DNA from: SOJA01 sp964598485
GTDB lineage: Archaea; Thermoproteota; Bathyarchaeia; Bathyarchaeales; Bathycorpusculaceae
Assembly: GCA_964598485.1 (NCBI GenBank)
Contig: CAZRCD010000001.1
Coordinates: 124,001-188,000, forward strand
DNA: 64,000 nucleotides
Direction: 5' to 3'
Position numbers and translations under genes: made by a program. Below the pieces are notes generated by a model, which worked only from the letters and a program-made list of their open reading frames with translations, was not told where the DNA came from and made no database searches. Numbering within the stretch: the stretch's first letter is position 1; each line of letters starts with the position of its first letter. Shown piece by piece: positions 8,664-15,742 of this stretch.

Positions 8664-9560
8664 ATGAAAGCCAGTCTTCAATTAGCAAAGGCGAAAAATG
8701 ATTTGAGTGAGAGAAAACTTTCCATAGCGATACCCGCTTCCATTGTCTCTGATATTCCGCATTTGCGGGAGAAAACTTCAAAGGTTGGTTTAGTTGGCAG
8801 GGCAGTCGCAATTTTCAGAGTTAACGAAATCATAGTATATCCGGATAATCCGCGTGTTAACCAGGCTGCAGATACTGATTTGATCGCAACGTTACTTGCT
8901 TACATGGATACACCACAATATTTACGGAAAAAACTTTTCACGCTTAAACCTGAACTCCGATACGCTGGTGTGCTCCCGCCACTGCGAACGCCTCACCATC
9001 CACTAAACCATAAGATGAACAAATTGAAAGTTGGCGAATACCGTGAAGGGGTCACCTTATCCAAAAGGAAGAATGGTATATTTGTAGACATAGGCATCGA
9101 AAAACCAGCATTAATTCCGAACATGGAACTGTCAACGGGTAAACGGGTTACTGCGAGGATTACAAGAGTTGACAAGCGTGTTGAGGCTGAACTTGCAAGC
9201 CGCGACGAAATACCGGAATATTGGGGTTACACCGTTAGAGCAGAAAAGCTTCCCTTCGGAAAAATGGTTAAAACCAGAGGTTTCGACTTGACAGTTGCCA
9301 CTTCTAAACACGGTGTTCCATTCGCCAAGGTCGCAGAAAGAATAGCTAAAAGATGGGAAAGTGGCGAAATTCTCGTGGCTTTTGGGTCGCCAACTCGAGG
9401 GCTTTACGAAATAGTCGAACATGAGGGACTTAACTTAGAAGAGATTGTGGATTTCGTTGTTAATACCGTTCCTGTGCAAGGAACAGAAACCATCCGAACT
9501 GAAGAAGCACTTGTTGCCTCTTTAGCTGTTCTAAGCACGCAAATTACGTTTAAGGTTTAA
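8664..9560 (+). CDS. SPOUT-class RNA methyltransferase (DUF171 family)
   Basis: Putative RNA methyltransferase of the archaeal DUF171 family: a SPOUT knot fold split by a small beta-barrel insertion. Seen: N-terminal strand LSIAIPASIVSDI, the insertion containing GEYREGVTLSKRKNGIFVD, then the C-terminal knot with AFGSPTRGLYE and FVVNTVPVQGTETIRTEEA, the SAM-binding region. The frame opens at 8607, too close to the divergent isomerase gene. ATG 8664 or TTG 8703 (LSERKLSIAIP) is likelier as start. The substrate RNA is not known from sequence; rRNA uridine is a reasonable guess for the family. Confidence 0.85.
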   Translation: MKASLQLAKAKNDLSERKLSIAIPASIVSDIPHLREKTSKVGLVGRAVAIFRVNEIIVYPDNPRVNQAADTDLIATLLAYMDTPQYLRKKLFTLKPELRYAGVLPPLRTPHHPLNHKMNKLKVGEYREGVTLSKRKNGIFVDIGIEKPALIPNMELSTGKRVTARITRVDKRVEAELASRDEIPEYWGYTVRAEKLPFGKMVKTRGFDLTVATSKHGVPFAKVAERIAKRWESGEILVAFGSPTRGLYEIVEHEGLNLEEIVDFVVNTVPVQGTETIRTEEALVASLAVLSTQITFKV

Positions 9561-9585
9561 ATGTTTGTTTTTCTTATGTGCGTGT

Positions 9586-10590
9586 ATGAATTTCGATATT
9601 GCCATGCCGTTAACACTTTTCGCAGTAACCATGGTAGCCATGTTTTTGAACAAGAAAGTTGAGAGAAAGTTAAAGTCCACACTTGAAGAGAAGGAGTTTC
9701 ATGTTCGAGATGCAGTTTTACTCGTGGCCGCAATGAGTGTAATGGTGTCCTTGATTGTTTTCATTCCGCAAACGGCTGTCATGATCATGTTTCTATTTTC
9801 CTATTCAATGCTGCTTTTTATATTCACGTATCTCTTCTCAGATTTCAAGAAAAACAGAGCTAAAACCTTTTGCTTAGCATTTCTCGTGGTCAGCTTTCTA
9901 GCAGCAACAATCAGCCTAATCAGCTTTGGTGTAAACGGTACTGTTGCCTACGGAGCCCTAGGCTTTTACTGTCTCTTTGGCTTCACATTTTTAGCATTAG
10001 TGCACGAAGAAAACAGAGTTGACACGGGAGAAAGATGGTACTTAGCGGTGTTGCCGCCAGCATCATTTATATGTTTATACTTGTTTTTCAGCAGAACCCC
10101 CCTATGGTTTCCTTACTTGCTGGATTCGTTCGCAGTCGTATTCGCGGTTCTGATCATCCTTTATTTAGGAAGCCTATTCACGTGGAAAACTTCTCTCATT
10201 TTTGTTGGACTTCTCACGGTTATGGATATAATCTTGGTCTTGTTTACTGGTACGATGGTGTCTGCAGCAAGGCATGTGTTTGTTCTTCGGCTTCCTATAC
10301 TGATTTCGGTGCCAACTGTTCCAATGATTTTGACTGAATGGGGCTGGCTTTACATGTCTTTGGGTTTAGGCGACTTCTTCTTTGCGGGGCTAATTGGTAT
10401 ACAAACCATGAAAAAATTTGGTAAGGGTTTTGCGGTTTTGTCAGTTGTCTCAATGGTTGTATCATTCTTTGTTTTTGAGACGTTAATGCTTAATTATGGA
10501 TTAAGGGCGTTTCCAGGCACTTTGATGATTATTTGCGGATGGCTACCCTTAGTATTTTGGAAAATGCAGAATATTAAGAAGCTTAGTTAG
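9586..10590 (+). CDS. Presenilin-like intramembrane aspartyl protease (A22 / SPP-like family)
   Basis: About nine hydrophobic helices in 334 residues. Counted from the TTG at 9565, Asp221 lies in a membrane helix (LLTVMDIILVLFTG) and Asp270 in the GLGD motif of the next (MSLGLGDFFFAGL). A late FPGTL stands where the family has PAL. These three marks in this order are the signature of presenilin / signal-peptide-peptidase proteases, which cut transmembrane segments. A hydrophilic stretch after the first helix is typical. ATG 9586 (MNFDIAMP) is preferred over the upstream TTG. No partner or substrate is obvious nearby. Confidence 0.75.
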   Translation: MNFDIAMPLTLFAVTMVAMFLNKKVERKLKSTLEEKEFHVRDAVLLVAAMSVMVSLIVFIPQTAVMIMFLFSYSMLLFIFTYLFSDFKKNRAKTFCLAFLVVSFLAATISLISFGVNGTVAYGALGFYCLFGFTFLALVHEENRVDTGERWYLAVLPPASFICLYLFFSRTPLWFPYLLDSFAVVFAVLIILYLGSLFTWKTSLIFVGLLTVMDIILVLFTGTMVSAARHVFVLRLPILISVPTVPMILTEWGWLYMSLGLGDFFFAGLIGIQTMKKFGKGFAVLSVVSMVVSFFVFETLMLNYGLRAFPGTLMIICGWLPLVFWKMQNIKKLS

Positions 10591-10627
10591 ATTCATTATT
10601 AAGAAAGTTGGTGAGATGGTGAGTTTT

Positions 10628-10948
10628 CTATCCGAATAGTGCTCCTAGTCCTTCAAGAGCTGCTTCTTCTTTTGCTTTTTCTTCCTCTTCTTTCTTTTTC
10701 TTATCTTCCTTTGCAGGTTTGGCTTTTGCTGCTGGCGCGGCTGCAACTGGTGCTGCTTGTGCAGCCATCATTGCTGGAGCAGACTTGATTGCTTCGTCAA
10801 TATCAACTTCAGCCAAAGAAGCCATTAATGCTTTAACCCTCATGCCGTCCACATTTATGCCTGCTGCTGTCAAAACCTGTGATAGGTTTTCCTCGTTTAT
10901 CTCTTTCCCAGCCTTGTGAAGGAGCATCGCGGCGTAAATGTATTCCAT
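10628..10948 (-). CDS. rpl12: Ribosomal stalk protein P1 (archaeal L12)
   Basis: Acidic stalk protein that recruits translational GTPases to the ribosome. The order of parts is an N-terminal helical dimerisation domain (MEYIYAAMLLHKAGKEINEE), an alanine-rich hinge, a charged KKKKEEEEKAKEE stretch and the universal tail GLGALFG. GAGGTG lies 6 bases before ATG 10948, which excludes the upstream ATG at 10969. Normally this gene follows L10 (P0) directly. Here L10 and L1 lie 51 kb away, while an L10-like tail sits 26 bp upstream. How P1 is transcribed now is unclear. Confidence 0.93.
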   Translation of the reverse strand: MEYIYAAMLLHKAGKEINEENLSQVLTAAGINVDGMRVKALMASLAEVDIDEAIKSAPAMMAAQAAPVAAAPAAKAKPAKEDKKKKEEEEKAKEEAALEGLGALFG

Positions 10949-10974
10949 ATTTTTCACCTCTTCATTCAACTGTT

Positions 10975-11040
10975 TTAACTTTTTTCAGCCTTTTTGGCAG
11001 GTGCAACCTTTTCTTTTACAGTATGCAATCTACTACTTAA
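10975..11040 (-). pseudogene. Probable detached C-terminal tail of ribosomal protein L10 (P0)
   Basis: Minus-strand codons ending in TAA at 10975-10977 read LSSRLHTVKEKVAPAKKAEK plus a final S, a lysine/alanine-rich flexible tail of the sort that ends L10 proteins. It stops 26 bp before the P1 Shine-Dalgarno/ATG region, exactly where the L10 stop would be in an L1-L10-P1 operon. The intact-looking L10 at 62371 lacks such a tail and ends in LSSASSRLLDDE. The frame closes about 12 codons further upstream, so only this end is left. Identity rests on position and composition, not on a database match. Confidence 0.6.
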
Positions 11041-11403
11041 ACATAACCACGTTTCAACCGTATTTTGCTTTTATTGAAAAAGTTTATGCTTAAGAAGTTT
11101 TCCTTTTCCATGTTTCAATCCAAAAGAACTGTTTGAAGTAGTTACTCGTTAAGGACCTGTGTTAAGTCTCCTGTGTTAACGTTATGGGAAACAGTTTTCT
11201 TAGGTTAGAAACTGATTCGAACTTAGCCTTAAAATTTTAGTGCGACAATCGTTTAATCCTATTGCAGTTTCAACGATTAAAATGTTGTAAGAAATTTATT
11301 TAGCATTGTGAACAAGATGTTTAGCACTACAAGGCATTCAAGGAACGATCGCTTGTGCATAGAAAAGCTTCAGGTAGAAGGGGCTGATGGAAAAATCGTG
11401 TTC
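11041..11403. other. Left edge of the island, no gene recognised
   Basis: About 360 bp of A/T-rich DNA between the L10 tail remnant and the first RDML leader. I see no convincing open frame, tRNA-like cloverleaf, inverted-repeat end or CRISPR repeat. This stretch should contain the left insertion junction and possibly a new promoter for P1. Confidence 0.5.
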
Positions 11404-11470
11404 AGAGTCGGATGTTGATTAAAGTTTTATATGTTAGGTGCTTAAAGAATACGTTTTTGGTAGTTATCGT
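11404..11470 (+). promoter_or_regulatory. RDML leader/promoter, copy 1 (short)
   Basis: Bases 11404-11660 are identical to 26047-26303. The non-coding part holds the shared leader AGAGTCGGATGTTGATTAAA and a TATA-like TTTTATATG at 11425-11433. The distance from the TATA-like element to GTG 11438 is too short for an archaeal transcript start, so ATG 11471 is the sensible start of the gene. Copies 2-4 have a longer conserved leader; this one lacks the CCGAGGGGTTGCTTCG block. Confidence 0.6.
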
Positions 11471-11833
11471 ATGGTAGTGACTCGGGATATGTTGGTTTCT
11501 GTTAGGCGGGTGGCTAGGCGTAGGCGTGTTTGGTTTAGCGTTTTAGGTCGAGTGGAACGAGGTATCGTCAACCTCACTATTAGATGTGTCGAGGAGGTTA
11601 GAAGCGTAAAGTTGGCCATGATAGTGAAGGCCATTGTGGATAAGCTGAAGCTGGCTGTGAAGGGTAGGGTGGAGAGGCTGATGGACACGCGTGGAAGGTT
11701 GCTTGCTCAGAAGTTAAGTGGAATCGCCGTGGGCTGGGGGAATGAGTCTGCGTGTCGATGGGTGGAGGACTATGGTTTCATTCAGTTTTTGACTGTGAAT
11801 TACATGAATACGCCGAGTCTTTATAGGGTGTGA
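11471..11833 (+). CDS. RDML-family small basic protein, copy 1 (N-type I, C-type A)
   Basis: Unrecognised protein of 120 residues, one of four paralogues in the island. The conserved part is RDMLVSVRRVARRRRVWF, then LTIRCVEEVRSVKLAM and IVKAIVDKLKLAV. It is arginine-rich and probably helical, with no membrane segment. The C-terminal half is type A (GIAVGWGNESACRWVEDYGF, then NYMNTPSLY). Its N-half DNA is identical to copy 4, while its C-half matches copy 2. An intact GT2 gene follows 71 bp downstream, as for copy 4, so it may act with or regulate that transferase. Nucleic-acid binding is possible from the basic start but unproven. Confidence 0.65.
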   Translation: MVVTRDMLVSVRRVARRRRVWFSVLGRVERGIVNLTIRCVEEVRSVKLAMIVKAIVDKLKLAVKGRVERLMDTRGRLLAQKLSGIAVGWGNESACRWVEDYGFIQFLTVNYMNTPSLYRV

Positions 11834-11904
11834 ATTGTGTGGCGAGTAAGGATGAAGGTTTACGTATGAGTTTTGGTGAAATTTTGAGGTTTAAGTGAGT
11901 TTAT

Positions 11905-12858
11905 TTGGCTGAAGAGGCTGGAACAGGTTTAGAGAAGACTGCTCTTGTTCGCGGTAGACCGTTTGTTGTGGTTGGTATTCCAGCGTTTAATGAGGAGAAA
12001 ACCATTGCCAAGGTTATTATTGAAGCAGAAAAGTTTGCGGATAAAGTGGTTGTTTGTGATGATGGCTCAACGGATTTAACTGCGGAGATTGCTGAGCGTT
12101 TGGGTGCTGATGTTGTTAGGCATGAGCAGAATCTAGGTTATGGTGCTGCTGTTCAGTGTTTGTTTAGGTGTGCTAGGGAGTTGGGTGCTGATGTTTTGGT
12201 TACTTTGGATGCTGATGGGCAGCATGATCCAAAGGAGATTCTGAATGTTGTGAAGCCTATTGTTGATGGTGTTGCTGACGTTGTTATTGGTTCTAGGTTT
12301 GTTGATAAGCGTTTAGCTTATAGTATGCCGTGGTACAGAAGGGCTGGTGTGAAGTTTATCACGAAGCTTGTGAATAATTTGGGAGAGCATGGTGTTAAGG
12401 ATGCTCAAAGCGGATTCAGAGCGTATAACCGTAAATCCCTAGAGAAATTGACTATGTTAGAAGATGGCATGGGCGTCAGTGTTGAGGTTTTGATTAACGC
12501 TAGAAAGCAGGGTTTAAGGGTTCGGGAGGTTTCAGCAACGTGTAATTATGGTAAGGGTGTGGAGAATTCTACGCATAATTCGGTAAGGCATGGTGTTGGT
12601 GTTGTGGTATCTATTGTTAAGCTTGTGGTTGAGGATAACCCTTTGATGCTGCTGGGGATACCTGGAATATTATGCTTAATTGCTGGCATTTTTTTTGGAG
12701 TTTGGATGTTGCGGATTTACGCTATGGAGCGTCAGATAATGACAAATATTGCTTTGGCTTCAATGGCTTTCATATTAATAGGTTTATTCGCGATATCAAC
12801 AGCAATAACGCTATATGCAATTTCAAGGCTTGCCAAAAAAATGAATGATAAGAGATAA
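11905..12858 (+). CDS. GT2 glycosyltransferase, dolichyl-phosphate-sugar synthase type, copy 1
   Basis: 317 residues. The GT-A domain shows VVGIPAFNEEKTIAKV, VVVCDDGSTD (nucleotide site) and VTLDADGQHDPKEI (DxD-like metal site), then VVIGSRFVDKR. Two C-terminal membrane helices follow (from about residue 247 and 280). This is the plan of DPM/AglD-type enzymes that load a sugar onto a polyprenyl phosphate at the membrane, giving the donor used by GT-C transferases. The start is TTG 11905. A close paralogue lies at 26488, and at least eight fragments of the same gene are scattered between them. Confidence 0.88.
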   Translation: MAEEAGTGLEKTALVRGRPFVVVGIPAFNEEKTIAKVIIEAEKFADKVVVCDDGSTDLTAEIAERLGADVVRHEQNLGYGAAVQCLFRCARELGADVLVTLDADGQHDPKEILNVVKPIVDGVADVVIGSRFVDKRLAYSMPWYRRAGVKFITKLVNNLGEHGVKDAQSGFRAYNRKSLEKLTMLEDGMGVSVEVLINARKQGLRVREVSATCNYGKGVENSTHNSVRHGVGVVVSIVKLVVEDNPLMLLGIPGILCLIAGIFFGVWMLRIYAMERQIMTNIALASMAFILIGLFAISTAITLYAISRLAKKMNDKR

Positions 12859-12861
12859 GGG

Positions 12862-13059
12862 ATGCTGGAAATCGAGGTTGCTGAAGTGCGTGGACGCTAT
12901 CCGGTGTATAAGGTTGGTGATAAAATTGTTATCGCCGATCCCAAAATCGTTATGAAGAAGACTGATGCTATGTGTATTCACGCTCTTTCAACTGTGGTTC
13001 ACTATGCACTTGCTTTGGAGCATGGATGCTACAGATATACACCGCAGAACATTGCATAG
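12862..13059 (+). pseudogene. TIGR04076-type gene, 5' half only, joined to a GT2 3' end
   Basis: From ATG 12862 the frame matches the intact TIGR04076-like protein at 14463 (EIEVAEVRGRYPVYKVGDK and on to HALSTVVHYALALEHG). It then runs out of homology and stops after YRYTPQNIA. The last codons are GT2 3'-end DNA read in the wrong frame: the join is at about 13017-13021, at the shared bases GGAGC. The encoded protein would lack the second half of the domain. Confidence 0.7.
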
Positions 13060-13175
13060 TAACAAATATAGCAGTAGCCGCCATAGCATTCGTATTAATA
13101 GGGTTCTTTGCGTTGTCAACGGCAATAACACTGTACGTGATATCAAGGCTTGCAAGAAAAGCAAACACCAAATAA
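13017..13175 (+). pseudogene. GT2 3'-end stub (C-terminal membrane helix)
   Basis: Reads GAWMLQIYTAEHCIVTNIAV to SRLARKANTK and stop, the last 52 residues of the GT2 transferases at 11905 and 26488 (second membrane hairpin). No upstream GT2 sequence precedes it; it is fused to the TIGR04076 fragment. A DUF2283 pair follows it exactly as one follows the intact GT2 at 27462, so this is a deletion product of a second GT2 unit. Confidence 0.75.
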
Positions 13176-13246
13176 ATGGACGATTATAGCTCTAGCTTTG
13201 GAAAGCGACCTGAACAGAGGATTCAAAGGGTGAGCGTGATAGAAAG

Positions 13247-13615
13247 TTGAAAATAGTATGGCATCCTAAGCCTGGCGTGATCGCAGTGGTAACATCGGCA
13301 AACAATGTGCCCGTGAGGTTAACTGAAGAGCGTTGGTTTCATATAATAGAGTACCATAGGGAGCTTGAGCCTTTTCAACCCGAAATTCTTTCGGTAATAG
13401 TTGATCCCGACAGACTTTATTTTTCGGCACCGACCCTAAAACCGAATTTTGCTGCTGTGAAAGTCTTTGCTCGACTTGTTGAATTTGGTTTAGCGAGGAA
13501 TCTTGTAGTTCACTATAAGAAGGTTTCACCGTCCAATGGATTTATATTAACGGCTCTCGTAATGTCTGATAGGAGACTTGATAGGAGATTTAAGTTATGG
13601 CGGAGACTAAAATGA
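13247..13615 (+). CDS. Putative PBECR/DUF4258-like toxin, copy 1
   Basis: 122 residues from TTG 13247. The central block RLTEERWFHIIEYHRELEPF, then VDPDRLYF, a VVHY strand and NGFILTALVMSD resemble the small RNase-like domains of the PBECR / DUF4258 group (conserved RW, HxxxxH, late TA). It overlaps a DUF2283 gene by 19 bp, the classical layout of a toxin-antitoxin pair. A second copy of both genes lies at 27535-28157. The family assignment is from pattern only and could be wrong; the pairing is what can be seen. Confidence 0.55.
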   Translation: MKIVWHPKPGVIAVVTSANNVPVRLTEERWFHIIEYHRELEPFQPEILSVIVDPDRLYFSAPTLKPNFAAVKVFARLVEFGLARNLVVHYKKVSPSNGFILTALVMSDRRLDRRFKLWRRLK

Positions 13616-13869
13616 GAATGGCCATAGATCCCTTCCGGACGATTGGAAACGCTTTGGCAAGGGCTAAAAAACCAAGGATTCCTAGAAGGGTGGTGTCTAT
13701 AGACTACGATGAAGGGGCGGACATACTTTATGTTAAGTTTAAACATGTTAAGATAGTTGACAACGAGTCGCTGGATGATGAAGGACTTGTGGTCTCTTCT
13801 TTGGATGAGCAGGGAGAGGTTGCAGGGTTGATGATTATGGAAGCATCAAGGTTTGCTGAGACTTCTTAA
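13597..13869 (+). CDS. DUF2283 protein, putative antitoxin, copy 1
   Basis: 90 residues. The DUF2283 core is RRVVSIDYDEGADILYVKF, followed by VVSSLDEQGEVAGLMIMEAS. DUF2283 proteins are short beta-rich proteins that often sit beside small toxin-like genes. It overlaps the preceding 122-residue gene by 19 bp. Nearly the same pair recurs at 27535-28157, and a single DUF2283 gene is at 55642. Confidence 0.75.
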   Translation: MAETKMRMAIDPFRTIGNALARAKKPRIPRRVVSIDYDEGADILYVKFKHVKIVDNESLDDEGLVVSSLDEQGEVAGLMIMEASRFAETS

Positions 13870-14017
13870 ATAACGGTGTGGAAACTGGTGTATCTATATT
13901 TACAGAGAAATTTCAGCTGGATTTGAATGGTTGAGAAAATTGTTTGGCTGTAACAGATGGATGTCTACTGAACGATAACGATTAAATAAGGTGAAAAGTT
14001 AATAAGATTCGAGAGAT

Positions 14018-14206
14018 ATGACGATTGAGGTTGATTTGAGGGAAATAAAGAGTTTGCTTTCTGTGTTGAATAAGAAGATTGATTTGTTGATTGAGGATAG
14101 AGAGACTTTGTCGGTGATGGTTTTGGCGGAAAGATCTCTTAAGGATTTCCTTGAAAAGGAACCTGATGTTTATTCTGTTGAAGACATTAAGGTTAGGTAT
14201 CGTTGA
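14018..14206 (+). CDS. Small orphan antitoxin-like protein
   Basis: 62 residues: EVDLREIKSLLSVLNKKIDL, LLIEDRETLSVMVLAERS, ending EPDVYSVEDIKVRYR. A short helix with regular leucines followed by an acidic EDIKVRY tail is typical of archaeal antitoxins paired with RelE/ParE-like toxins. No toxin gene follows; the next DNA is GT4 and GT2 debris. A promoter-like GATTAAATAAGG lies about 30 bp upstream. Confidence 0.55.
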   Translation: MTIEVDLREIKSLLSVLNKKIDLLIEDRETLSVMVLAERSLKDFLEKEPDVYSVEDIKVRYR

Positions 14207-14225
14207 AAGGTAAGGTTAGGAATGT

Positions 14226-14270
14226 ATGCGGGTTCTTGTTTTGGTTCAAGATTTTCCGCTTAACATGATG
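14226..14270 (+). pseudogene. GT4 5'-end stub
   Basis: Reads MRVLVLVQDFPLNMM, a decayed copy of the start of the GT4 gene at 29307 (VLVLAQYFPPDMGG). Better-kept copies of the same stub are at 21129 and 25403. After this point the DNA passes into GT2 3'-end sequence. Confidence 0.6.
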
Positions 14271-14293
14271 AGGCAAGTTTCGTTTGCCAATTG

Positions 14294-14459
14294 GATTTTT
14301 GGGAGTTTGGATGTTGCAGATTTACACTGCTGAGCATCATATAGTGACGAATGTTGCTTTGGCTTCCATAGCTTATACTGATGGATTTTCGCTTTGACGA
14401 CGGCTATAACGTTATATGCAATTTCAAGATTTGTAAAAAGAACAAATAGGAAAGAATAA
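14294..14459 (+). pseudogene. GT2 3'-end stub, frameshifted
   Basis: Bases match the last about 165 bp of the GT2 genes (VWMLQIYTAEHHIVTN, ALASIAY, then after a frame change TTAITLYAISRF and RTNRK). It precedes the intact TIGR04076-type gene in the same way that the GT2 at 11905 precedes the truncated one at 12862. Confidence 0.7.
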
Positions 14460-14462
14460 GAA

Positions 14463-14780
14463 GTGCTGAAAATTGAAGTTTGTGAAGTGCGTGGATACTG
14501 CCCGGTGTATAAGGTTGGTGACAAGATAGTGATTGATGATCCTGAGATAGTTTTAGAAAGAACAGATGCGTTGTGTACGCACGCTCTTTCTTCTTTATTA
14601 CATTACGTGTTGGTGTTGGAGCGAGGTGCTGATCCTGTAGAGTTGGGGTTAACTAAGCCGGAGGATAGAGAACACGCGTATATTCAATGTGTTGATCCGG
14701 GTGAACCTTACACCCGTGGTGGAACAGTGATTTTCAAGGTTCGAAGAATTAAGAAGGAAAAATCTCAGTGCGAGGGATAA
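14463..14780 (+). CDS. TIGR04076-family small protein
   Basis: 105 residues from GTG 14463. Pattern: EVCEVRGYCPVYKVGDKIVI, ALCTHALSSLLHYVLVLERG, then AYIQCVDPGEPYTRGGTV. This agrees with the TIGR04076 family of anaerobes and archaea (G-C-P-x-x-K-x-GD, C..AL, C.D, VIFK). The cysteines suggest metal binding; no function is established. It lies directly upstream of a nucleotide-sugar epimerase. Confidence 0.75.
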   Translation: MLKIEVCEVRGYCPVYKVGDKIVIDDPEIVLERTDALCTHALSSLLHYVLVLERGADPVELGLTKPEDREHAYIQCVDPGEPYTRGGTVIFKVRRIKKEKSQCEG

Positions 14781-14782
14781 AT

Positions 14783-15730
14783 TTGCCTAAGTCAAATGTT
14801 AAGGTTTTGGTTACTGGCGGACGGGGCTTCATCGGTTCAAATCTGGTACGTGAACTTGAGAGGCGAGGATATGAGGTTTGGGTCTGCGATTTGATGCATT
14901 GTGAGAGGGAGAATTACATTCGCTGTGATGTTAGCAAGTTTAGGCAAATTGAACAGGTGTTTGAGGAGCATGCGTTTGATTATGTTTATCATGCTGCGGC
15001 GGAGTATGGTAGATGGAACGGTGAAGGTTATTACGAGAATTTGTGGTTGACAAATGCTGTGGGTACGAAGAATGTTTTGAGGATGCAGGAGAAGAAGGGG
15101 TTTCGCATGATGTTTTTTGGAAGCGCTGAGGTTTACGGGGATTATGATGGTGTGATGAGCGAGGATGTTATGGATAGGATTCCTATTAAACAGATGAATG
15201 ATTATGCGATTGTGAAGTGGGTTAACGAGTTGCAAATAATGAATTCTGCTGCGATGTTTGGAACAGAAACTGTTAGAGTAAGACTATTCAACGTGTATGG
15301 AATTGGTGAGCATTACACGCCTTATCGCGGCTGGATACCTAAGTTTATTTATAAGGCTATGCATGACGAGCCTTACACGGTTTATTTGGGACATAAGAGG
15401 ACGCTTGAGTACGTTGAAGATATTTGCAGAGCACTCGCTAATATTATTGACAATTTTAAGCATGGCGAAGTTTACAATTTGGGCGGGGATGAGCAGTACG
15501 AGATCAAGTATGTTTCGGATTTGATTTTGAAGTGTCTTGGGAAGGATGATTCTAAGGTGACGTATAAGGAGGCTGAGACGTTTACAACTAGGATTAAGAC
15601 GCCTGATTCTTCGAAGGCTAAGAGGGATTTAGGGTTTAAGCTGACTGTGCCTGTTGAAGAGGGCATGCGGAGGACGGTTGGATGGTTCGAGAAGTTATAT
15701 AAGGGAGCCTCAAACAGTTTTGTTCGGTAG
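14783..15730 (+). CDS. NAD-dependent sugar epimerase/dehydratase (extended SDR)
   Basis: About 316 residues. The Rossmann motif TGGRGFIGSNL is at the N-terminus, then the conserved FFGSAEVYGDY, the catalytic YxxxK as DYAIVKW, and VRLFNVYGIGEHYTPYRGW. It acts on a nucleotide sugar with NAD(P); the exact product cannot be read. TTG 14783 follows GAGGG at 6 bases and just clears the TIGR04076 stop; GTG 14768 in frame is an alternative. It forms a plus-strand group with the acylphosphatase fusion and the next epimerase. Confidence 0.85.
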   Translation: MPKSNVKVLVTGGRGFIGSNLVRELERRGYEVWVCDLMHCERENYIRCDVSKFRQIEQVFEEHAFDYVYHAAAEYGRWNGEGYYENLWLTNAVGTKNVLRMQEKKGFRMMFFGSAEVYGDYDGVMSEDVMDRIPIKQMNDYAIVKWVNELQIMNSAAMFGTETVRVRLFNVYGIGEHYTPYRGWIPKFIYKAMHDEPYTVYLGHKRTLEYVEDICRALANIIDNFKHGEVYNLGGDEQYEIKYVSDLILKCLGKDDSKVTYKEAETFTTRIKTPDSSKAKRDLGFKLTVPVEEGMRRTVGWFEKLYKGASNSFVR

Positions 15731-15742
15731 GTTAGTGCGTAT

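Noticed and set aside
11041..11403. tRNA or attachment site at the left island edge
   Set aside because: No cloverleaf, no integrase gene and no direct repeat shared with the right edge could be seen. Insertion was in a ribosomal protein gene, not a tRNA.
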